From: Alicycliphilus denitrificans K601
GTDB lineage: Bacteria; Pseudomonadota; Gammaproteobacteria; Burkholderiales; Burkholderiaceae_C
Direction of reading: 5' to 3'
NCBI RefSeq assembly: GCF_000204645.1
Contig: NC_015422.1
Location: forward strand, 2,125,001 to 2,189,000
Length of the DNA stretch: 64,000 nt
Positions 1 to 8,019 of this stretch are shown piece by piece. The translations under genes and the position numbers were made by a program. Position 1 is the first letter of the stretch. Each line of letters opens with the position of its first letter. The notes under the pieces were generated by a model. It made no database searches and was not told the DNA's origin. It was given only the letters and a program-made list of their open reading frames with translations.

Positions 1-1167
1 GCTATCACCAATGTCGAGGGGATGATCAAGGCGCTGGATCGCATCCAGACCGAGTCGCAGCATCAGGTGGCCAGCAACGTCGGTGCGGTACGCGCGGAAA
101 TCGACAGCCTCAACGGGCGCAACACTTCCAGCACCCACACCATCTACGTGACCAAGGTGGAAACCAATGCCACTGGCGGTCTGGTGGGTGGCGTGCGGCG
201 GTTTGCCGACGGCGGTGCGGTGGCTCCGGCCTTTCCCCGGATGAGCGGTGGCTCGGTGCCCGGCTCCGGCCACCACGACACCGTGCCGCGCACCCTGGAT
301 GCCGGGGCCTTCGTGATCCGCAAGGCGGCGGTGCAGAAGTACGGCAGCGGCGCGCTCTCGCGTCTGGCCAATGGCGTCGCCCACTTCGCGGTCGGTGGGC
401 GCGTTGCCTCGTTGGGCGGTACCGGCTCCACAGGCTCCGATCCCAACGACAAGCCGAGCAGGCCCAAGAAGAACCGCGAAGCGTTCGAGGCGCTCAAGAT
501 GATCGACCTGGGCCTGCAGGGGATGAACGAGTACACGAGCTGGCTGCAGTGGAACTACGGCGCATCGGTCAGTCTGGATATGCGCAGCAAGACGATGGAC
601 AACTACGGCAAGCAGGCGCAGCAGGATCGCCGCACGCTGGAAGACTTCATCGGCCGCAAGACGCTGACCGGCAACGAGCGCCAGAACCTCGAACGCATCA
701 AGCAGACGTGGCGGCAGGCGATGGCCCAGCCGCTGCTCTGGGGTAAAGACCTGGAGCGCGAGCTGATCGACTACATGGAGCAAAACCAGGGCGAGTTTTA
801 CCGGCGCGGTGGCTTGGCGAAATCCGACACCGTCCCGGCGATGCTCACCCCGGGCGAGTTCGTCGTGAACCGGCAGGCAGTCGCCCGCTACGGCGCGGGC
901 TTCTTCGAAGCCATCAACAATCTGAGCGCTCCGGCGCAGGCACTGGCCGGGCGTGCGCTGGCGGGCATCCAGGGCTTTGCCTCGGGCGGTCTGGTGCAGC
1001 CCGCAAGCCGCAGCCTGCCACGTCCCTCGTTGTCCGAAAGCACGCCCACCCGCACCGTGCGCGTGGAACTGTCCTCGGGGCAACAGAAGGTCAACGCCAC
1101 CGTCGATGCGCGCGACGAAGCGCGACTGCTGCAACTGCTGGACGCCGCCCGCGCCCGCACGGCCTGA
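1..1167 (+). CDS. phage tail tape measure protein, C-terminal part
   Basis: The frame is open from the first base, so this is the 3' end of a longer gene cut by the window edge; 388 codons are visible. Tape measure proteins set siphophage tail length and act in DNA delivery. Two copies of a motif typical of their C-termini are seen: a Gly-Gly stretch followed by 'DTVPRTLDAGAFVIRKAAV' near residue 100, and 'DTVPAMLTPGEFVVNRQAV' near residue 285, both followed by a Tyr-Gly-x-Gly turn. The rest is rich in Gly, Ala, Gln and Arg. It heads a co-directional series of tail genes on the + strand, which fits the usual order of tape measure before tail-tip proteins. The identity as a phage tail protein is well supported; the upstream part is not visible. 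Confidence 0.8.
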   Translation, partial: AITNVEGMIKALDRIQTESQHQVASNVGAVRAEIDSLNGRNTSSTHTIYVTKVETNATGGLVGGVRRFADGGAVAPAFPRMSGGSVPGSGHHDTVPRTLDAGAFVIRKAAVQKYGSGALSRLANGVAHFAVGGRVASLGGTGSTGSDPNDKPSRPKKNREAFEALKMIDLGLQGMNEYTSWLQWNYGASVSLDMRSKTMDNYGKQAQQDRRTLEDFIGRKTLTGNERQNLERIKQTWRQAMAQPLLWGKDLERELIDYMEQNQGEFYRRGGLAKSDTVPAMLTPGEFVVNRQAVARYGAGFFEAINNLSAPAQALAGRALAGIQGFASGGLVQPASRSLPRPSLSESTPTRTVRVELSSGQQKVNATVDARDEARLLQLLDAARARTA

Positions 1168-1203
1168 CCGTGCGCTCCTGTTTCTCTGCCTGAGGGTTTC
1201 CCG

Positions 1204-1614
1204 ATGCAACTGAAGAACCTCGACACCGGGGTGGCTCTGCCATTGCCGGACGACTTGCTCTGGAGCGACGAGCACGCGTGGTCGCCTGCGGTCGCCAATG
1301 CGTCCTACCTGATCACCGGTGCCTTGCTGATCCAGTCGGCCACCCGGCAGGCAGGTCGGCCGATCACCCTAGTGGGAGCACCCGATATGGCCTGGGTGAC
1401 GCGTGCCGCCGTCGAGCAGTTGCGCGCGTGGGCGGCGATTCCGGTGGGCGGCAGCACAGGCCGCTTCGAACTCACTTTCGCTGATGGCCGTGTCTTCACG
1501 GTCGCCTTCCGCCACGCGGAAACCGCCATCGAGGCCGAACCTGTGCTGGGCATCCCGGCGCGATCCGGCAACGACTTCTACCGCCTGACCCTTCGATTCC
1601 TGGAGATTGCCTGA
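1204..1614 (+). CDS. phage tail protein of unknown function (136 aa)
   Basis: This small soluble protein has no signal peptide or membrane segment. It lies 36 bp after the tape measure gene, and its stop codon overlaps the ATG of the next gene (TGATG), so translational coupling is likely. The position between tape measure and a very large tail protein is where siphophages encode distal-tail or tail-assembly proteins. The sequence has an alternating beta-rich pattern (strands around residues 85-105 and 125-135) but no motif I can name. The structural role is inferred from context only. Confidence 0.6.
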   Translation: MQLKNLDTGVALPLPDDLLWSDEHAWSPAVANASYLITGALLIQSATRQAGRPITLVGAPDMAWVTRAAVEQLRAWAAIPVGGSTGRFELTFADGRVFTVAFRHAETAIEAEPVLGIPARSGNDFYRLTLRFLEIA

Positions 1615-4600
1615 TGCCGATTCAATCTGGCGACGTGAAGCTGCTCAAGTCCGCCGTGATGGCGGACGTGCCCGAAGGCGGCGGCGCGCCCACGGGCCTC
1701 GTGATTGCCGATGGCGTATCGAACGCCATCTTCCCCGACATCTCCGAGCTGGATCGCGCCGGAGGCCGTGTCAACTTGCGCAAGAGCTTCGTGCAAGTGG
1801 CCACGGATGACACCGACACCTACTTCGGGGCCAACGTCATCGTGGCCGAGCCGCCGCAGGACGAGCGCGTCAGCGTCACGCTGTTTTCCACCCGCAAGAC
1901 CTTCGACACCCGTGAGCAGGCGCAGACCCGCATCGAGGCCTACCTCAACAAAGGGCCGGAGTGGGCGGGCTACCTGTTCGAGAACCACATTGCGGGCCAG
2001 CGGGTGATCCAGCTCTTCCAGCGCCTCAGCGATGCCGTGCCCAACGTCGGCCAGACCCTCGTCCTGATCGAGAACGAAGGTCTGCCCACGCAGAAGGAGC
2101 AGTACATCCGCGCCACCGCCGTGTCGGTGGTCGAGCGCAGCTTCACCTACAACACCGACCAGGACTACAAGGCGGCGGTCGTCACCGTCGCCATCAGCGA
2201 CGCGCTGCGCTTCGACTTCACGGGCTCGCCCGCCAGCCGAACGTTCACGCGGGCAACCAACAGCACGAAAACTCGCGACACGGTGGTGGCCGACGCGGGC
2301 ACCTACGTCGGTGTCGTGCCGCTGACGCAGGCTGCCAATGTGGGCGACTTCACCATCAAGGGCGCGTCCATCTACACGCAGCTCGTGCCCAGCGCCCAGA
2401 CCGAGACGCCGATCTCCTTCGTGCCCCCCTACGCCGCAGCAGGTTTGCCGGTACCGGGCGCTGCACCCGTGAGCTACACGGCCAGCCATGCCTGGAACAC
2501 CAGCATCAAATTCAACCTGCCGGGCGGCTGCCTGCCCGGATCGCTGTCCATCGTCACCGACGGCGTCACGATCTTCGACGACGCGGGCCTGCTCAAGACC
2601 GCCAGCGGCACGCTGGGCACCATCGATTACGCCAACGGCATTCTGAGCCTGAACTCCGGCTCGATGTCCAACAGCAAGGCCATCACCTACACACCTGCTG
2701 CACAACTGCAGCGCGCGCCGCAAAGCGCGGAGATCGCGGTCACGCCGGAATCGCGCAGCCAGTCCTACGTCGGCTCCGTGAACCCGGTGCCGCAACCCGC
2801 CACGCTTGCCATCAGCTACATGGCGCAGGGCCGTTGGTACGTGCTTTCGGATGGCGGCAATGGCTCCCTCAAAGGGCTGGATGCCAGCTACGGCGCGGGT
2901 ACTTTCAACAAGAACACCGGGGCATTCGTCGTGACCTTGGGGGCACTGCCCGACGTGGGCTCATCGCTGATCCTGACGTGGAACGTGCCGACCCAGGAAA
3001 CGCAGCAGCCAACCGCCGCCCTGAAGGCGTCGCAGGCCTTGCAGCTTGCCCCGCCCGAAGGCAAAAGCGTTCAGCCGGGGACGCTCACCATCACCTGGCC
3101 GCACGAGAGCGGCACCGGCACGCGCACGGCGTCCGCCGCCACCTCCGGCACGCTCAGTGGGGCCGCCACCGGCAACCTGAACGTCGCGCAGAACCTCTTG
3201 AGCTTCGCACCGAACGTCTTGCCGCCGGTCGGCGCGCTGCTGACGGTGGACTACGTTGCGGGCCCCAAGCAGGAAGACAGCTTCGCGCACCCCTCGCGGG
3301 ACGGCCAGGGCAAGGTGCCCGTGACTGCAACCCTTGGCTCCATCGAGCCGGGTTCATTGGAGATCGAGTGGAACACCCTGACGGACACCGCCGTACTCGG
3401 GGTCTACACGCTGCAGCAGATTCAGGCGATGGGGCTAGGCCTGTGGAACGGGGTCGATCCCACGCAATACGCCCGCGACGATGGTGCGGGCAATGTGCTG
3501 CGCGCAGGTCAAGTCATCGGTAGCGTCAACTACGCCACCGGGGCGGTGCAGTTCCAGCCCGACGTCACTGTAAAGATTCCAAGTCCTGTCTACGGGGCGC
3601 AGCGCCTTGGCTGGGCATCGGGCGTGGGCCAGATGTTCCGCCTCAACTACGGCGGCATCAGCTACGTGGACGCGCCGTCGATGTACCCGAACGACGAGTC
3701 CGGCTACGTCAAGCTGCGCTACAACAGCGCGGGCTCGACCAGCAACCACAGCGAGACGTTCGCGTTCAGCCCGTCGTTTCGGCTGGTGCCCGGCGTCAAC
3801 GCGCAGGTGGTGACCGGAACGGTATTGCTGGCCATTGCGGGCAGCCAGCCCTGGGGCGACAACGGTCAGGGAACGCTCCGTGAATTCACGCCCAGCGGCT
3901 GGGTCACGCGCGGCAGCATCAACTATCTCTCGGGCGCGGTGACCCTCATATCGTGGTCGGCGGGCGCGACCAACAGCATCACGCGCGCCAGCTGCGTGAC
4001 CACGGTCGGCGAGAACATCTCCAGCGAGTACGTGTTCCGCACCGGTGCCGCGCCGCTGCGCCCGGGATCGCTGTCCATCCAGTTCGCCCGTGCCGTGGGT
4101 GGCACGCAGACCGTGACGGCAGGCATCGACGGCGCGATCAGCGCGTCCGGCGTTAGCGGCAATGTCGACTACGACACCGGCCTCGTGCGCGTGCGCTTTG
4201 GCACCGTGGTCACGGCGGCGGGCAACGAGAGCGAGCCGTGGTTCGACGCCGAGAACGTGCGACCGGATGCCAAGATCTTCCGGCCCGAGCCAGTGGCGGC
4301 ATCCAGCCTGCGCTACAGCGCCGTGGCCTACAGCTATCTGCCCCTGGACGCGGCGCTGCTGGGTATCGACCCGGTGCGCCTGCCCAGCGACGGGCGAGTG
4401 CCGATCTTCCGTCCGGGCGGCTTCGCCGTCGTCGGCCACACCGGGCGCATCACCGCGTCGGTAAGCAACGGCCAGACCATCGACTGTGCCCGCGTGCGTC
4501 TGTCGCGCGTGCGCGTGGTTGGCAACGACGGCGTGGTGATCCACACCGGCTACGTCACCGATCTGGAAGCAGGCACGGTCACCTTCACCGACGTGACCGG

Positions 4601-5222
4601 CTACAGCCAGCCCGTGACCATCGAGCACCGCATCGAGGACATGGCCGTGGTGCGCGACGTACAGATCAACGGCGAGATCAGCTTCACGCGCCCGCTGACG
4701 CACGCCTATCCGCTGGCTAGTCCCGGCGATCCGGTCTCCGGCAGTTTCGTCTCCAGTGCGCTGGTGGCCGGTGACCTGTTCGCCCGCGTGAACCTCGTGT
4801 TCGATCAGAGCACCTGGAACGGCAGCTGGTCGGATGAACTCGTTGGCAGCGCTGCCACCGCCACCTTCAACCACACCCAGTACCCGATCACGGTCACCAA
4901 TCGCGGGGCGCTCACCGAGCGCTGGGTGGTGCGGATGACCAACAGCACCTCGTTCGAGGTCATCGGCGAGAACGTCGGCGTGATCGCCACCGGCAACACC
5001 AGCGCCGACTGCGCCCCCAACAACCCGGCGACCGGCGTGCCGTACTTCCGTCTGCCCGCGCTTGGCTGGGGCAACGGCTGGGCCACCGGCAACGTGCTGC
5101 GCTTCAACACCATCGGCAGCCAGTTCCCGGTGTGGGTGGTGCGCACCGTCCAGCAGGGGCCCGAATCCGTGCCCGACGACCACTTCACGTTGCTGATTCG
5201 CGGCGACGTAGACACGCCCTGA
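1614..5222 (+). CDS. large modular phage tail/fibre-tip protein (1202 aa)
   Basis: This is a very long protein, Gly-, Thr- and Ser-rich and beta-strand-rich, with no signal peptide. The N-terminal ~220 residues look like a separate attachment domain. After about residue 290 there are several divergent repeats of roughly 80-110 residues. Each begins with a Pro-Gly-(S/T)-Leu-x-Ile core (for example 'LPGSLSIVTDG', 'QPGTLTITWP', 'EPGSLEIEWN', 'RPGSLSIQFA'). Each later has a 'G.(V/I)(D/N)YATG'-like strand-turn, as in 'GTIDYANGILSL', 'GSVNYATGAVQF', 'GSINYLSGAVTL' and 'GNVDYDTGLVRV'. Such tandem beta-sandwich modules suit a surface-exposed tail tip or fibre. Start: the ATG at 1614 overlaps the previous stop. 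The length is large for the neighbours. The function as receptor-facing tail protein is inference from architecture and position. Confidence 0.65.
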   Translation: MPIQSGDVKLLKSAVMADVPEGGGAPTGLVIADGVSNAIFPDISELDRAGGRVNLRKSFVQVATDDTDTYFGANVIVAEPPQDERVSVTLFSTRKTFDTREQAQTRIEAYLNKGPEWAGYLFENHIAGQRVIQLFQRLSDAVPNVGQTLVLIENEGLPTQKEQYIRATAVSVVERSFTYNTDQDYKAAVVTVAISDALRFDFTGSPASRTFTRATNSTKTRDTVVADAGTYVGVVPLTQAANVGDFTIKGASIYTQLVPSAQTETPISFVPPYAAAGLPVPGAAPVSYTASHAWNTSIKFNLPGGCLPGSLSIVTDGVTIFDDAGLLKTASGTLGTIDYANGILSLNSGSMSNSKAITYTPAAQLQRAPQSAEIAVTPESRSQSYVGSVNPVPQPATLAISYMAQGRWYVLSDGGNGSLKGLDASYGAGTFNKNTGAFVVTLGALPDVGSSLILTWNVPTQETQQPTAALKASQALQLAPPEGKSVQPGTLTITWPHESGTGTRTASAATSGTLSGAATGNLNVAQNLLSFAPNVLPPVGALLTVDYVAGPKQEDSFAHPSRDGQGKVPVTATLGSIEPGSLEIEWNTLTDTAVLGVYTLQQIQAMGLGLWNGVDPTQYARDDGAGNVLRAGQVIGSVNYATGAVQFQPDVTVKIPSPVYGAQRLGWASGVGQMFRLNYGGISYVDAPSMYPNDESGYVKLRYNSAGSTSNHSETFAFSPSFRLVPGVNAQVVTGTVLLAIAGSQPWGDNGQGTLREFTPSGWVTRGSINYLSGAVTLISWSAGATNSITRASCVTTVGENISSEYVFRTGAAPLRPGSLSIQFARAVGGTQTVTAGIDGAISASGVSGNVDYDTGLVRVRFGTVVTAAGNESEPWFDAENVRPDAKIFRPEPVAASSLRYSAVAYSYLPLDAALLGIDPVRLPSDGRVPIFRPGGFAVVGHTGRITASVSNGQTIDCARVRLSRVRVVGNDGVVIHTGYVTDLEAGTVTFTDVTGYSQPVTIEHRIEDMAVVRDVQINGEISFTRPLTHAYPLASPGDPVSGSFVSSALVAGDLFARVNLVFDQSTWNGSWSDELVGSAATATFNHTQYPITVTNRGALTERWVVRMTNSTSFEVIGENVGVIATGNTSADCAPNNPATGVPYFRLPALGWGNGWATGNVLRFNTIGSQFPVWVVRTVQQGPESVPDDHFTLLIRGDVDTP

Positions 5223-5269
5223 TGGTGTGGGTGCCCCCTGATCTTTGAACCCTTCTCGCAGGAATTCCT

Positions 5270-6535
5270 ATGACCGACCTGAGCGTCAAATACTTCACCA
5301 GCGGCATGACCGGCGCGCCCCAGATCGCCAACAACTGGGGCGATCTGGTGACGATGCTCGATGCGTGCCTGATCAACGGCTTCGCCCTGAAGGCCATCGA
5401 CACGTTGACCTTCGCCGACGGCATCGCCACGGCGACCATTTCCTCGGGCCACGCCTATCGGCCATTTCAAGTGGTCGAGATCGCTGGCGCTGAGCAGACT
5501 GAGTACAACGGACAGTTCCGTGTGCTGACGGCGACGATGACCACGTTCACCTATGCGGTGACCGGCACGCCCGTCTCACCCGCCACGACGGCGACGAGTC
5601 TCTCGGCCAAGGTCGCCCCGCTGGGGTGGGAGAAGCCGTTCTCGTCGACTCACAAGGCCGCCTACCGCAGCAAGAACCCGCAGTCCCCGCAAAACATTCT
5701 GCTGATCGACAACAGCCTCAAGACGCCCAACTACACGACGGGCTGGGCCAAGTGGGCCAACGTCGGCATCGTCGAAGACCTGTCGGACATCGACACCATC
5801 GTCGGCGCGCAGGCTCCCTATGACCCGAACAACCCGACGCAGAACTGGAAACAGGTCACCGCCAGCCAGTGGGGTTGGTACAAGTGGTTCCACGCGCGCG
5901 GCCCCCAGTACGAGAGCAATGGCGACAGCGGCGGCGGTGGGCGCAACTGGGTGCTGATCGGTGACGACCGCCTGTTCTTCCTGTTCTGCACCAACGCAGC
6001 GGGCTACGGCTGGTATGGCCGCAACAGCTACTGCTTTGGCGACCTCATCAGCTTCAAGCCGGGTGACAACTACGCCACGGTGCTGGCTGCCGATGACAAC
6101 TACTCGGGGATGAGCAACTACTGGAGCTATCCCGGCCAGTTCAGCGGCTACGGGCTGGTTTCGTCCCTGGACTTCACGGGCAAGGTGCTGCTGCGCAACC
6201 ACACCCAACTCGGCAACCCGGTGCGGTTTGGGCTCACGTCCCTGAACACGAACAACGGCCAGCAGATCTGTGGCCGGGGCCCGACGCCGTTCCCGAACGG
6301 AGCCGACTACAGCTTGTGGCTGCTGCCCACCTACGTGCGGCAGGAGGATGGCCACATGCGCGGCATCCTGCCTGGAATGCTGTGGATGCCCCAGGATCGT
6401 CCGTACAGCGACCAGACCATCGTCGACAACGTCGTCGGCCAGGAAGGCAGAAGGTTCCTGTTGGTCAGGACGCAGTACAGCTCGGAAACCGAAGGCGCGC
6501 AGATCGCGTTCGACATCACCGGGCCGTGGAGGTAA
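5270..6535 (+). CDS. phage tail protein, possible fibre or tip subunit (421 aa)
   Basis: The start ATG is preceded by an AGGAA ribosome site. The protein has a short N-terminal domain (residues 1-115), with a beta-rich segment resembling the surface domains of tail proteins. A large aromatic- and Gly-rich region follows (residues 130-420) with many Trp/Tyr clusters such as 'WGWYKWFHARG' and 'YWSYPGQFSGYG'. There is no signal peptide, membrane segment or catalytic motif that I recognise. It lies 47 bp after the large modular tail gene and 3 bp before the next, in the same operon. A structural role in the tail tip or fibre is likely from context; the exact role is unknown. Confidence 0.6.
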   Translation: MTDLSVKYFTSGMTGAPQIANNWGDLVTMLDACLINGFALKAIDTLTFADGIATATISSGHAYRPFQVVEIAGAEQTEYNGQFRVLTATMTTFTYAVTGTPVSPATTATSLSAKVAPLGWEKPFSSTHKAAYRSKNPQSPQNILLIDNSLKTPNYTTGWAKWANVGIVEDLSDIDTIVGAQAPYDPNNPTQNWKQVTASQWGWYKWFHARGPQYESNGDSGGGGRNWVLIGDDRLFFLFCTNAAGYGWYGRNSYCFGDLISFKPGDNYATVLAADDNYSGMSNYWSYPGQFSGYGLVSSLDFTGKVLLRNHTQLGNPVRFGLTSLNTNNGQQICGRGPTPFPNGADYSLWLLPTYVRQEDGHMRGILPGMLWMPQDRPYSDQTIVDNVVGQEGRRFLLVRTQYSSETEGAQIAFDITGPWR

Positions 6536-6538
6536 GCC

Positions 6539-7624
6539 ATGAGCTACCCGCTGAGCGAGTCCTTCGCCACTGCGCCTGCCACTGGCTACACCGCAGTCCT
6601 TGGCGGAATGTCCGCGACGCACAACAGTGCGCAGCAATCCATCGACATCTCGGCTCCCAACAGCCAGTCCATCCTGCGCTTCAATGAAGCCGCCCACGGC
6701 GATTTCTGGTTCGAAGCCGACATCGAGTTGCTGACCGACCCAAGCGCCCGCAAGCACATCGGGCTGTGGATGACGACCGGCAATGGTTCCGAGGGCTACC
6801 GGTTCGCCCATCTCGATGGCGGTTGGAGCGTTTCCCGCTGGAACAGTGGTTTCGGTGACGGGGCCGGGGTGACAGGTGGGGTGAATGATGGGGCGAGACC
6901 TATTGCTGGGTTGGCCGACGTGGCTCCGACCTTCAACGTCGGCCAGCGGTCGACCCTGCGCTGCGAGGTCATCGTCGGTGCCTTGGATGCCAACGGCGTG
7001 CCCTGGGCGCGGTTGATCCAGTTCAAAGCGGATGGCGTGCTGATGTTCCAGGTTGGCGATGCCGCCTACCGGGGCAAGCTGATTCCTGGCGTCTTTCTAT
7101 ACGGAGCCACGGCACGCGTCCACGCTATCGCAGGAGACACCCCGTCCGGTTTGCCCGCTTTTCCGACGACGGTGGGCGTGAACGCCGACGACGATCTCCT
7201 GCCCCTGGCCGGGGGCTCGACCTCGGTGCCGCCCAATCCCGCCGCCAACATCGGTGTCAATGCCCAGGTCGACTTGTCGCGCCTCAACAGCCCGTCGAGC
7301 AATCACTGGAACCGAGGTGGTGGCTACGACTGGCAATTCCATTCGATTCCGAACGGTCGCAAGAACATCCACTTCAGCGGCCACGGATTCATCGTCGGAA
7401 CGGTCAAGGAGAAGGGACAACCCGACCAACCGCTGGCGCGGCGGGTGCAGCTCATCAGCGAGAACACCCGCGTCCTGGTCGCCGAAACCTGGTCAGACAC
7501 CGGAGGCAACTACCAATTCGAACTACTGGACCCGGCGCAGCGATACACGGTGGTCAGCTACGACCACAAGCAGATGTACCGCGCCGTGATCGCGGACAAC
7601 CTACGCCCGGAGATGATGCCGTGA
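6539..7624 (+). CDS. phage tail protein with C-terminal transthyretin-like domain (361 aa)
   Basis: The first ~200 residues look like a concanavalin/laminin-type beta-sandwich: the 'FWFEADIELLTDPSARKHIG' stretch near residues 60-80 recalls lectin-like domains. The C-terminal ~85 residues ('HGFIVGTVKEKGQPDQPLARRVQLISENT', split over the domain, then 'TWSDTGGNYQFELLDP' and 'YTVVSYDH') match the pattern of carboxypeptidase-regulatory/transthyretin-like domains. Phage tails use such domains as decoration or adhesion modules. The stop codon overlaps the GTG of the next gene (GTGA), indicating coupling. A carbohydrate-binding or adhesin role is inference. Confidence 0.6.
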   Translation: MSYPLSESFATAPATGYTAVLGGMSATHNSAQQSIDISAPNSQSILRFNEAAHGDFWFEADIELLTDPSARKHIGLWMTTGNGSEGYRFAHLDGGWSVSRWNSGFGDGAGVTGGVNDGARPIAGLADVAPTFNVGQRSTLRCEVIVGALDANGVPWARLIQFKADGVLMFQVGDAAYRGKLIPGVFLYGATARVHAIAGDTPSGLPAFPTTVGVNADDDLLPLAGGSTSVPPNPAANIGVNAQVDLSRLNSPSSNHWNRGGGYDWQFHSIPNGRKNIHFSGHGFIVGTVKEKGQPDQPLARRVQLISENTRVLVAETWSDTGGNYQFELLDPAQRYTVVSYDHKQMYRAVIADNLRPEMMP

Positions 7625-8016
7625 CCGTTGCCATCACTGTCGAACACAACGAGGCGCGGCTGGCAGGCACCTTGGCCTTCCTCGACGCAGGCACCAACCC
7701 GGCGCGCCTGCGCATTTACGGCGGTACGCGTCCCGCCACCCCGGCGACGACGCCCGCGAGCGCGATGCTGGTCGAGATCAGGCTCACCAAGCCCGCAGGC
7801 ACGATTGCGGGGGGACTCCTCACCCTGACGCAACAGGAGGACGGCTTGATCACCAGCACCGGCATCGCCACGTGGGCGCGGCTGGTCAACGGCAACGAAG
7901 TCACGGCTTTGGATCTGGATTGCAGCGGTACCGACGGCGATGGCGATGTGAAACTGGCCAGCACCAACCTCTATCTGGGCGGTGACGCCCGGATGGTGTC
8001 GGCCATCCTGGGGTAA
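7621..8016 (+). CDS. phage protein of unknown function (131 aa)
   Basis: The start is GTG, overlapping the preceding stop by 4 bp. This small acidic beta-rich protein has a 'RLRIYGGTRP' turn near residues 30-40 and no targeting signals. It is followed 3 bp later by the next GTG-initiated gene. Such a protein between fibre-type and hub-type genes is common in this class of siphophage, but I do not recognise a named family. Translation is judged real from tight packing and codon usage consistent with the neighbours. Confidence 0.6.
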   Translation: MTVAITVEHNEARLAGTLAFLDAGTNPARLRIYGGTRPATPATTPASAMLVEIRLTKPAGTIAGGLLTLTQQEDGLITSTGIATWARLVNGNEVTALDLDCSGTDGDGDVKLASTNLYLGGDARMVSAILG

Positions 8017-8019
8017 GCC

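Noticed and set aside
1961..3523. Long open frame of 520 codons in the +2 register
   Set aside because: It is a shadow of the large tail gene: Arg/His/Ala-rich with no plausible start or fold, as GC-rich genes commonly produce.
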